A stretch of 64,000 nt of DNA from NCBI RefSeq assembly GCF_030063445.1, contig NZ_JASITD010000004.1:124001-188000 (forward strand). The letters run 5' to 3'. The position numbers and the translations under genes were made by a program. The notes beneath the pieces were generated by a model that was given only the letters and a program-made list of their open reading frames with translations, ran no database searches and was not told the DNA's origin. The DNA is from Hymenobacter sp. H14-R3 (lineage in GTDB: Bacteria > Bacteroidota > Bacteroidia > Cytophagales > Hymenobacteraceae). Positions 34,495 through 42,187 of the stretch are shown one piece after another (position 1 is the stretch's first letter; each line of letters starts with the position of its first letter).

Positions 34495-35295
34495 ATGAGT
34501 AACTTATTCACTACCGAAAACGCCGCCGCCGCCCGCGCCCAAACCATTGTCGAAAAGCTGCTGCATACCGGCACCGTAACCGTTGACGAGCTGGCCGAGC
34601 AGTTCGACGTGTCGGTGGCCACCGTGCGGCGCGACCTGGTGGAGCTGGAGCAGCGCGGCCGGCTGCGGCGCACCCACGGCGGGGCCGTGCCCATCGAGCC
34701 GCTGCTGTACGAGCCGTTTCGCTACGACTCCAGCTTTCACGAGCAAATGGACCGCAACCTGGCCGAAAAGCGCCGCATCGGGCTGGCCGCCGCCGCCCTT
34801 ATTGAGCCCGGCGAAACCATTTCGCTCACCGCCGGCACCACCACCACGCAGGTAACGCGCAGCCTGCGGCCGGGCGCCAACGTAACGGTCGTAACCAACA
34901 CCGTGAATGTAGCAATGGAGCTGAGCCAGCGCGACGACGTGCGGGTATTCGTGGCCGGGGGCTTCCTCACCGGGGGCTGGTTTTCGCTGGTCGGGGCGGC
35001 CACTGCGCAGGCGCTGAGCCAGTTTTTCGTGGATAAAGTCTTCATCGGCGTCAACGGGATTGACGCGCAAAAGGGCCTCACCTCGCTGCATCCCGAAGAA
35101 GCGGCCGTCATTCAGGTGATGCTGCGGCAGGCCCGGCGGCGCATCGTGGTGGCCGACCACACCAAGCTTGGCACCGTGGCCACCGCCCTCATCTGCCCCA
35201 CCGCCGAGGTCCACCAGCTCATCACCGACTCGGGTGCCACGGCGGCGCAGCTAGCGCCTTTTCGGGAAATGGGTATTGAGGTGCTGGTGGTTTGA
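34495..35295 (+). CDS. DeoR/GlpR-family transcriptional regulator
   Basis: 266 residues. N-terminal winged HTH: VDELAEQFDVSVATVRRDL at about 30-48, then RGRLRRTHGGAV, the hallmark of DeoR regulators. The C-terminal DeoRC sensor domain is about 90-250 (ISLTAGTTTTQVTRSL; FIGVNGIDAQKGLTS; ADHTKLG). These bind sugar phosphates. Between isomerase and sugar porter on the same strand, so control of this cluster by a sugar phosphate is likely. Confidence 0.92.
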   Translation: MSNLFTTENAAAARAQTIVEKLLHTGTVTVDELAEQFDVSVATVRRDLVELEQRGRLRRTHGGAVPIEPLLYEPFRYDSSFHEQMDRNLAEKRRIGLAAAALIEPGETISLTAGTTTTQVTRSLRPGANVTVVTNTVNVAMELSQRDDVRVFVAGGFLTGGWFSLVGAATAQALSQFFVDKVFIGVNGIDAQKGLTSLHPEEAAVIQVMLRQARRRIVVADHTKLGTVATALICPTAEVHQLITDSGATAAQLAPFREMGIEVLVV

Positions 35296-35332
35296 GGCTC
35301 TTTAGTGAAGTTTCAAGGACTAAAAAAGAACG

Positions 35333-35443
35333 TCATGCTGAGCGAAGCGGAGCGTAGTCGAAGCATCTCTACCGCTTCGTTGAACGGCACGGATGAAGCG
35401 GCAGAGATGCTTCGACTACGCTTCGCTTCGCTCAGCATGACCG
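35333..35443. repeat. Imperfect inverted repeat, family 3
   Basis: Arms TCATGCTGAGCGAAGCGGAG and its near-complement CTTCGCTTCGCTCAGCATGA, extending inward through TCGAAGCATCTCT / GAGATGCTTCGA. Same family as 53011-53104. Between the DeoR and sugar porter genes, where it could form a strong hairpin in the transcript. Confidence 0.88.
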
Positions 35444-35488
35444 TTCATTCAATTATTTAATTACTAACTCACCATTCATTCCCACCCC

Positions 35489-36880
35489 ATGCCCGCTTCT
35501 CATTCGCCCGGCTCTCTATCCCGCGAACCGGCCGGCCCGGCGGCCCTTGCGGCCCCAGCCGGCTCTACCGGCTACGTGTACCTGATTGCGGCGGTGGCGG
35601 CGCTGGGCGGGCTGCTGTTCGGCTTCGACACGGCCATCATCAACGGCGCGCTGGTGTTTTTGAAGAAGGATTTTGGGCTGAATGACATGCAGACTGAGCT
35701 GGCGGCCAGCAGCATCCTGTTTGGGGCGGTGGTGGGGGCGGCGGTGGCCGGCTGGCTCACCGACCGCTACGGGCGGCGGCGGCTGCTGTTTGGGGCGGCG
35801 CTGCTGTTCACGCTGTCCTCGCTGGCGGCGGCGGTGCCGCGCACCCTCACCGAGTTTGTGGTGGCCCGGCTGGTGGGCGGCCTCGCCATTGGCGTGGCCT
35901 CGCTGCTGGCCCCGCTCTACATTGCGGAGGTTGCACCGGCGCCCATTCGCGGCAAGCTGGTGACGCTCAATCAGCTGGCTATCGTATCGGGCATTCTGAT
36001 GGCCTACGTCACCAGCTACTACCTGGCGGGCCTGGGGCTGGTGGCGTGGCGCTGGATGTTTGCCTCGGCGGCGCTACCCTCGGCGCTGTTCATGTTCGCG
36101 CTGCTGCTCGTGCCCGAAAGCCCGCGCTGGCTGCTGGGCCGGGGCCGCGAAGCCGAGGCCCTGCGCACCCTCACCCGCCTCAACGGCCCGGCCGCCGCCG
36201 CCGCCGAGGCCACCGAAATTCACGCCGCGCTGGCTGCCGAGCGCGACGAAGCCACCAGCCTGTTTCAGCCGCGGCTGCGGCGGCCGCTGCGCATTGCGGT
36301 GGTACTGGCTGTGTTGCAGCAGGTTACGGGTATCAATACCATTCTGTACTACGGCTCCATTATTTTCACCGAGCACAGTGGGCAGAGCGCGGCCTCGGCC
36401 ATCGGGGCCAATGCCCTGATTGGCGGTATCAATTTCGCGGGCACCGTCGTGGCCCTGTTCGTGATTGATAAAGTAGGGCGCAAGCCGCTGCTGCTGCTGG
36501 CGTCGGGCGGCATGGCGCTGGCGCTGGGGGCGCTGGTGGTGGCGTTGCAGCTGCACGCGCCGGGCCCGTGGCTGCTGGGCCTGATTATGCTTTACGTAGC
36601 CTGCTTTGCCGTGGGGTTGGGGCCGGGCGTGTGGGTCGTCATCACCGAAATTTTCCCCACCGCCGTGCGCGGCCGGGCGGCCTCGGTGGCCACGGTGGCG
36701 CTGTGGGTGGCCTGCACGGTCATTTCCTTCACCTTCCTCTCGCTGGTAAAAGCCGCCGGACTGGCCGGCGCGTTCGGACTCTACGCGGTGTTGTCGGCGC
36801 TCACGTTCGTGTTCGTGTGGCGCGCCGTGCCCGAAACCAAAGGCCGCACCCTGGAGGAGATTGAGCGCACCTGGCAGTAG
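35489..36880 (+). CDS. Sugar porter (MFS, XylE/GLUT-type)
   Basis: 463 residues, 12 predicted membrane segments. Signature motifs of the sugar porter subfamily: LLFGFDTAIINGAL in TM1, GWLTDRYGRRRLL after TM2, VPESPRWLLGRGR after TM6, QQVTGINTILYYG in TM7 and PETKGRTLEEIE at the C-terminus. Inner-membrane proton- or sodium-linked uptake of a hexose or pentose; mannose is suggested by the neighbours. Longer N-terminal tail than usual (about 20 residues, Ala/Pro rich). Confidence 0.93.
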   Translation: MPASHSPGSLSREPAGPAALAAPAGSTGYVYLIAAVAALGGLLFGFDTAIINGALVFLKKDFGLNDMQTELAASSILFGAVVGAAVAGWLTDRYGRRRLLFGAALLFTLSSLAAAVPRTLTEFVVARLVGGLAIGVASLLAPLYIAEVAPAPIRGKLVTLNQLAIVSGILMAYVTSYYLAGLGLVAWRWMFASAALPSALFMFALLLVPESPRWLLGRGREAEALRTLTRLNGPAAAAAEATEIHAALAAERDEATSLFQPRLRRPLRIAVVLAVLQQVTGINTILYYGSIIFTEHSGQSAASAIGANALIGGINFAGTVVALFVIDKVGRKPLLLLASGGMALALGALVVALQLHAPGPWLLGLIMLYVACFAVGLGPGVWVVITEIFPTAVRGRAASVATVALWVACTVISFTFLSLVKAAGLAGAFGLYAVLSALTFVFVWRAVPETKGRTLEEIERTWQ

Positions 36881-36943
36881 ATGAGGGAGTTATCAAATTC
36901 TAGCGAAACGCCAGAACTCAATGCGCAGGTAAAGCCCCCATTC

Positions 36944-37621
36944 TCAAATCATCCCGAGCCAGTATTTCCAAAACGGGCGGCGGGCGGCGGCCAGCGCGGC
37001 GTGGGTGGGCGGCGGCAGCAGCGGGGGCTGGCTGGCCAGCACCTCGGCGTCGATGTCGCCGGTGCGGCGCAGCTCGAAGAAGCACTGGGCGGTGGCTTCG
37101 GCGTCGGCCAGGGCGTCGTGCTGGCGCAGCATGGGCCGGCCAAACTGCCGCTGGTATAAGTCGGCCAGGCGCAGGTACTGCTGGCGCACCGGTTGCCAGA
37201 AGCGCCCGGTGAGGCGCATGGTGCAGAAGGTGGGCAGGCCCAGCAGCGCATTGCTCAGCCCCGCGCGGTGAAAGCTCACGCCCACCATGTGGTAATCCAG
37301 CTCAATGAAGTGCCCCACTACCAGGGGTTTATAGCGCAGCAGGTCGTCGTGCAGGCGCTGCATCACGGGCCGGCGGGGCTGGCCGTGCTCGTGCAAAAAA
37401 GCCAGCGTGAGGCCGTGCACCTGCATGGAGGCCGGCGTGAGGTCGTAGTCGCTGGGCCGGATGTAGTGGTTTTCGGTCTTCACCAGCTCGCCGGCGGCCG
37501 TGTAGATGAGCCACGCCACCTGCGCCACGTGCGGCCACGCGCCGGGCTCGGCGTAGGGCCGGCGCCAGTCGGCGGGCAGCCCCGAGGTCTCGGTATCGAC
37601 GAAAAGTAAGTACGCAGGCAC
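36944..37621 (-). CDS. DnaQ-like DEDDh 3'-5' exonuclease
   Basis: 225 residues from a GTG at 37621, chosen because the catalytic motif then lies at residues 9-11; the ATG further upstream (37741) would overlap the divergent acetyltransferase gene. Exo I: FVDTETSGLP (D9, E11). Exo II: VVGHFIELDYHMVG. Exo III: HDALADAEATAQCFFELRR with the His and Asp. Resembles the epsilon-like exonucleases of Bacteroidota, which often accompany a DUF294 protein. Probably DNA repair or nucleotide signalling. Confidence 0.85.
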   Translation of the reverse strand: MPAYLLFVDTETSGLPADWRRPYAEPGAWPHVAQVAWLIYTAAGELVKTENHYIRPSDYDLTPASMQVHGLTLAFLHEHGQPRRPVMQRLHDDLLRYKPLVVGHFIELDYHMVGVSFHRAGLSNALLGLPTFCTMRLTGRFWQPVRQQYLRLADLYQRQFGRPMLRQHDALADAEATAQCFFELRRTGDIDAEVLASQPPLLPPPTHAALAAARRPFWKYWLGMI

Positions 37622-37700
37622 GGCGTAAAAGTAAGCGCGCCGCCCCAATGCGCCGGGCCGGGCTTGCCACCGCCGCGCGCCGCCCCTAGCTTCGCAGCTT

Positions 37701-38150
37701 ATGACCCTTACCTGGACCACCAAACCCTTCGCTGCCCTCACTGTGCCCGAGCTGTATGCGCTGTTGCAGCTGCGCAGCGAAGTATTCGTAGTAGAGCAAA
37801 CCTGCCCCTTCCAAGACCTTGACGGCCAGGACCAAGCCGCCCACCACCTGCTGGGCTACGCCGCCACCGGCGAGCTGGCCGCCTACGCCCGGCTTTTCGG
37901 CGCGGGCATCAGCTACGCGCAGGCCAGCATTGGGCGGGTGGTGACCGCGCCGCGCTACCGGCGCTTCGGCCTGGGGCGGCAGCTGCTGCAACAAGCTATT
38001 ACGCAGTGCGATACGCTGTATGGCCCGCAGCCCATCAAAATTGGCGCGCAACTGTACTTGCAGGCGTTTTACGAAAGCTTCGGCTTCGTGCAGCAGGGGG
38101 CGGGCTATTTAGAAGATGGTATTCCGCACATTTATATGCTGCGGCCGTAA
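37701..38150 (+). CDS. GNAT acetyltransferase, ElaA type
   Basis: 149 residues. ElaA-like: LQLRSEVFVVEQTCPFQDLDGQD near the start, an acetyl-CoA-binding VVTAPRYRRFGLGRQLL (motif A), and the terminal YESFGFVQQGAGYLEDGIPHIYM. Family length is typical. Substrate unknown. Divergent from the exonuclease gene with a gap under 80 bp. Confidence 0.92.
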   Translation: MTLTWTTKPFAALTVPELYALLQLRSEVFVVEQTCPFQDLDGQDQAAHHLLGYAATGELAAYARLFGAGISYAQASIGRVVTAPRYRRFGLGRQLLQQAITQCDTLYGPQPIKIGAQLYLQAFYESFGFVQQGAGYLEDGIPHIYMLRP

Positions 38151-38267
38151 GCGCGGCGTCTAGGCTTGCGTAGGGGCTTGCGCCAGTTTTCGGCCGGCGC
38201 GGCATTTGCAAGTAAGCGCGGCCGGCTCCTATCTTGGTAGCTACCTAACGCGTTCTAGCGCAGCCCT

Positions 38268-38699
38268 ATGCCGTTCGTAATCCCTCACTTGCTAGGGAAA
38301 AAGAAACCCGCCGCCCCAGCCAGCGCTGCCGAAACGCCCGCCACCCGCCGCCGCGAGCGCCTGGAAGTAGCCGTGGCCACTACGGCCACCAAGCTGCTGC
38401 CCCTGGTGGCCCTGCTGGATGCCGTGCAGGCGCAGGCGACCAACGAGTCGGTATTTCGCGCGCGGCGCAAGAAAATTCAGCTGCACCTGGCCGTGGCCTA
38501 CGCCGAGCTGCGGGTGCCACAGCCCCGCCGCCAGGCCCTCGCCCACGCCTTCCAAACCCTGGCCGAACTGGTGCGCGACGAAACCCGCGACATCAGCCCC
38601 GACGAGCTGCGCCAAGCCGCTAAGGAGCTGGCACTGGCTACGCTCAAAAATGCGCCGGCGCTTATTAATGCGGCGCACCAGGCACGGCTGCTCAAGTAA
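38268..38699 (+). CDS. Unrecognised helical protein
   Basis: 143 residues. I do not recognise a family. It is Ala/Arg/Leu rich and almost all helix after residue 28 (ARRKKIQLHLAVAYAELRVPQPRRQAL and RDISPDELRQAAKELALATL). No signal peptide or membrane segment. It starts 118 bp after the acetyltransferase and ends 2 bp before a palindromic repeat. Codon use fits the neighbours, so it is probably real; the absence of any known motif leaves the function open. Confidence 0.55.
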   Translation: MPFVIPHLLGKKKPAAPASAAETPATRRRERLEVAVATTATKLLPLVALLDAVQAQATNESVFRARRKKIQLHLAVAYAELRVPQPRRQALAHAFQTLAELVRDETRDISPDELRQAAKELALATLKNAPALINAAHQARLLK

Positions 38700-38701
38700 G
38701 T

Positions 38702-38768
38702 GGCGTGGGCCTCACCCCCCGGCCCCCTCTCCTTCAAGGAGAGGGGGCCGGGGGGTGAGGCCCACGCC
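38702..38768. repeat. Near-perfect palindrome
   Basis: GGCGTGGGCCTCACCCCCCG...CGGGGGGTGAGGCCCACGCC with the centre at CCTTCAAGG. It begins at the stop of the helical protein gene. Confidence 0.9.
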
Positions 38769-38783
38769 AGCACGAACTACCCA

Positions 38784-38820
38784 CAAAAAAAACGCCCACT
38801 CGGCTACCGGGTGGGCGTTT
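38784..38820 (-). terminator. Terminator of isocitrate dehydrogenase gene
   Basis: On the minus strand AAACGCCCAC pairs with GTGGGCGTTT and is followed by a T-tract (38785-38792). It lies 25 bp after the stop of the gene at 38845-40077. Confidence 0.85.
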
Positions 38821-38844
38821 CTCAACGGGCTATAAACCAACGGT

Positions 38845-40077
38845 TTACTTACTCAGTTTTTTCTTCAGGTTCTCGTTCAGCGCTTCCAGGAATTCCTCGG
38901 TGTAGAGGTAGTCGCGGCCGTGCGCCACTTTGTTGCCGTGGATGCACACGGCGAGGTCCTTGGTCATTTTGCCGCTTTCCACGGTTTCGATGCACACGGC
39001 TTCGAGGGTGTGGCAGAAGTCGATGAGCTCTTGGTTGCCATCGAGCTTGCCGCGGAACTCCAGGCCGCGCGTCCAGGCGAATATGCTGGCGATGGGGTTG
39101 GTGCTGGTGGGCTTGCCGTTCTGGTGGTCGCGGTAGTGGCGCGTTACGGTGCCGTGAGCGGCCTCGGCCTCCATGGTGCCGCCGTCGGGCGTTACCAGCA
39201 CGGAGGTCATAAGGCCCAGTGAACCAAAGCCTTGCGCTACGGTGTCGCTCTGCACGTCGCCGTCGTAGTTTTTGCAGGCCCACACAAAGTTGCCGTGCCA
39301 CTTGAGGGCCGAGGCCACCATGTCGTCAATGAGGCGGTGCTCGTAGGTGATGCCGGCCGCCTGGAACTTGGCCAGGTAATCCTGCTCGTAAATCTCCTGG
39401 AAGATGTCCTTGAAGCGGCCGTCGTACTTCTTGAGAATCGTGTTTTTGGTGCTCAGGTACAGCGGCCAGCCCTTGCTCAGGGCCTGGTTGAAGCAGGCGT
39501 GGGCAAAGCCCCGGATGCTCTCGTCGGTATTGTACATGGCCAGGGCCACGCCGTCGCTCTTGAAGTTGAACACCTCAAACGACTGGGTTTCGCCGCCATC
39601 TTCGGGCTGGAAGGTGATGGTGAGCTTGCCCTTGCCCTTGGTGAGGAAGTCGGTGGCGCGGTACTGGTCGCCAAACGCGTGGCGGCCGATGCAGATGGGG
39701 GCCGTCCAGTTGGGCACCAGGCGGGGCACGTTGCCCATCACAATGGGCTCGCGGAACACGGTGCCATCCAGAATGTTGCGGATAGTGCCGTTCGGCGACT
39801 TCCACATCTGCTTGAGGTTGAATTCTTTAACCCGGTCCTCATCGGGCGTGATGGTGGCGCACTTAATGCCCACGCCGTACTGCTTGATGGCGTTGGCCGC
39901 GTCGATGGTCACCTGGTCGTTGGTTTCATCGCGGTACTCGATGCCCAGGTCATAGTACTTGATATCCAGCTCCAGGTAAGGCGTAATGAGCTTATCCTTA
40001 ATGAATTTCCAGATGATGCGCGTCATTTCGTCGCCATCAAGCTCAACTACGGGGTTGGCTACTTTGATTTTGGTCAT
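38845..40077 (-). CDS. icd: NADP-dependent isocitrate dehydrogenase
   Basis: 410 residues from the ATG at 40077 ([18 protein letters not shown]); an upstream ATG at 40140 would add 21 unrelated residues. Eukaryote-like (subfamily II) type: [38 protein letters not shown] with the substrate-binding Ser and Arg; [42 protein letters not shown]. Converts isocitrate to 2-oxoglutarate in the TCA cycle. Single gene with its own terminator. Confidence 0.97.
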   Translation of the reverse strand: MTKIKVANPVVELDGDEMTRIIWKFIKDKLITPYLELDIKYYDLGIEYRDETNDQVTIDAANAIKQYGVGIKCATITPDEDRVKEFNLKQMWKSPNGTIRNILDGTVFREPIVMGNVPRLVPNWTAPICIGRHAFGDQYRATDFLTKGKGKLTITFQPEDGGETQSFEVFNFKSDGVALAMYNTDESIRGFAHACFNQALSKGWPLYLSTKNTILKKYDGRFKDIFQEIYEQDYLAKFQAAGITYEHRLIDDMVASALKWHGNFVWACKNYDGDVQSDTVAQGFGSLGLMTSVLVTPDGGTMEAEAAHGTVTRHYRDHQNGKPTSTNPIASIFAWTRGLEFRGKLDGNQELIDFCHTLEAVCIETVESGKMTKDLAVCIHGNKVAHGRDYLYTEEFLEALNENLKKKLSK

Positions 40078-40414
40078 GTGGGAGGTGGGAGTAGGTAAAG
40101 CCCGGGTGTGCCACCGGCAAAAGCGCGCGGTGCCGGGCAAGAAATTTGGTCCCGGCTAACAGGCCACGAGGTGGCCTTGTTAGATACGGGCGTCAATATT
40201 AAGCACGTTTTAGCACCTGGCGGCTGCCCCATGCGGTCGCAAACGTTTGCATTCGCCTAAGACGCGCAATAATTTATTTTTGAAGCTTCCGGATGGGGGT
40301 TGCCCGGCCCCGCGCGGCTGGTGCCAAGCCCGGCAAGCCGCCGCGGAGTGCCCCGGGCAGTTGCGTCGCTGAGCTGCTTCGTTTCTATATATTATGTAAC
40401 TAATTTATAATCAA

Positions 40415-42187
40415 TTAGTTAGAAAAAGTTCGCTGGGCGGCGTAGCGGCTGGCATCGCCGGGCAGCAGGCGGTCGTGGGGCAGGAGCTTTTTGAGGAGAT
40501 GGAGGTTTTGGGTGCGGCCCGCCCCCGCCTCCTGGCTAATGATTTCGAAGCCCAGCTGCTGCACCTCGGCGTGCAGGGCGGGGTCGGTGAGGCGGGTGGG
40601 CAGGCTAGCGAGCAGCCCTTCGAGCAGCTGCACGCGGCGGCCGGGCGGCGTGTGCCGCTGGGCCAGGGTGCGCACGGCGGCCGGCAGGTCGGCGGGGCGG
40701 GTGGCGCTGAGCAGCAGCAAATACTGCTTGAGGTGGGCCGCGGGCTTGCGCAGGCCGGCCCAGCCGGCCAGCAGCAGGGTTTCGGCCTCAGCGGGGCGTA
40801 GTAGTTTGGTAGCCAATATATGAGCTGCCGCCAGCAGGTTGTTGGCGGCCTGCGCCATGGCGGCGGCGCGCTCGTAGTAGGGCACGGCCCGCGCGGGCTG
40901 GCCCAGGGCGCAGTACAGGTCGCCCACCTTCTCGTAGGCGTTGAGCTCCTGGTAAATTTCCAGGGCTTCGGCCAGCAGGCCGCCCTGCTCCAGGGTGGTG
41001 GCGGCGGTGTGGGGTTCGCTCAAGTGCTCGCGGTAGAGGGCGGCAGCCTCGCGGAAGTAGCGGCCCTGCACCAGCACCTGCGCGGCGGTGCGGTAGTCGC
41101 CCAGCAGGTGGGCGTGAATGTAGGCCGCCTTCTGGAAGCGGCCAGCGGCCACTTCCTGGGCGGCCGCCGCCAGGTAGCTTTTGCGCAACCGCTCTTCATA
41201 AGTGCTTAGCCCCCAGCCATCGACGCGCTGCCCGCCGCCCAGCCCGCCCAGGCTAAAATTGGTGCTGTGCGCTCCCAGGCTGCTGCCGGGCGCGGCCGTG
41301 CCCCGGTGCTGGTAGGGGCTGCTCAGCGGAATGGCAAAGCGCAGGGCCGCCTCCATATTTTGCCCAAACAGCTCTAGCAGGCGCGCTAATTCGTCGTTGC
41401 GCTTGCGCTCCAGCTCGGCCAGGCTCCCGCTGAAATAGTCGTGCAGGCGGTCCAGTGGCCCCGGCCCGGTGGCCCCACCCGCGCCGGCCCCGCCCAGCGG
41501 GGCCAGGCCAGCCCCCAGCCCCCCCAACGCTCCCAGCAAGCCCTGGCTGGCCGCCAGGCCCGCGCGCAAGGCGCTTTGCTTGAGCGAATTCAGGGTTTTT
41601 TCGAGCGGCGAGGGCGTTTCGGGTGCGCCCGGCAGCTCGGTGAGGGGGGCGCTGCCTACTTCGGCCTGGGCCTCGGCCAGCACCTCGGCCACGCTGGGGG
41701 CCTGCACCCGAATGCTGCGCAGGGGCGGCGGCAGCGGCGCGCCGGGGTGCGCCCGGCTCCAGTCGGCCGGTTGCGGCGGGGGCAGCGCCAGCAGGTCGGC
41801 CAGAGCGAGGCAGTCGGTAGCCTCGAAGCCCACCAGGCCCACAGCGGGGTGCAGCAGCTGCACCTCGTAGAGCAGGCGGCCGGGCAGCTCGGCGGCGGGG
41901 GTGGCGGGGCGCAGCGTGGCGTGGGTGGGCAGGTAGAGGCGGCCGGCCACTACGCCCAGTGGCTCGCGCAGGTGGGGCGGCGGGGGGCTGCCGGCGGGCA
42001 GCAGCACCAGCAGCCCCGCCGGGCGCACCGACTGCACCGACTCGGGCACCACGTAGCAGGCCAGCGCCCCGGGGGCCACGTTCCAGCGGCTCAGCTCGCG
42101 CAGCCAGGCCAGCGGCTCGGCCCCGGCCAAAAAGGCGGCCACCGCCGGGCGCTGCGCGGTAGGGGCGGGGTGCAGGGTGAGCAGCAT
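40415..42187 (-). CDS. Propeller/TPR accessory protein of the MoxR-vWA system
   Basis: 590 residues, last gene of the five-gene operon and directly adjacent to the vWA/propeller gene stop. The N-terminal part (about 1-175) is beta-rich (LLYEVQLLHPAVGLVGFEATD). A Gly/Ala-rich linker with a coiled segment follows (about 215-330). The C-terminal 230 residues form TPR-like helical repeats (AAQEVAAGRFQKAAYIHAHLLGDYRTA; YQELNAYEKVGDLYCALGQPARA). This resembles the bpX-type accessory proteins predicted for MoxR-vWA-bpX ternary systems; the exact family is by analogy. The TPR part probably holds a target or partner. Confidence 0.7.
   Translation of the reverse strand: MLLTLHPAPTAQRPAVAAFLAGAEPLAWLRELSRWNVAPGALACYVVPESVQSVRPAGLLVLLPAGSPPPPHLREPLGVVAGRLYLPTHATLRPATPAAELPGRLLYEVQLLHPAVGLVGFEATDCLALADLLALPPPQPADWSRAHPGAPLPPPLRSIRVQAPSVAEVLAEAQAEVGSAPLTELPGAPETPSPLEKTLNSLKQSALRAGLAASQGLLGALGGLGAGLAPLGGAGAGGATGPGPLDRLHDYFSGSLAELERKRNDELARLLELFGQNMEAALRFAIPLSSPYQHRGTAAPGSSLGAHSTNFSLGGLGGGQRVDGWGLSTYEERLRKSYLAAAAQEVAAGRFQKAAYIHAHLLGDYRTAAQVLVQGRYFREAAALYREHLSEPHTAATTLEQGGLLAEALEIYQELNAYEKVGDLYCALGQPARAVPYYERAAAMAQAANNLLAAAHILATKLLRPAEAETLLLAGWAGLRKPAAHLKQYLLLLSATRPADLPAAVRTLAQRHTPPGRRVQLLEGLLASLPTRLTDPALHAEVQQLGFEIISQEAGAGRTQNLHLLKKLLPHDRLLPGDASRYAAQRTFSN

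Noticed and set aside
37622..37741. Longer exonuclease start at an ATG
   Set aside because: It would overlap the divergent acetyltransferase gene and adds no conserved residues before the Exo I motif.
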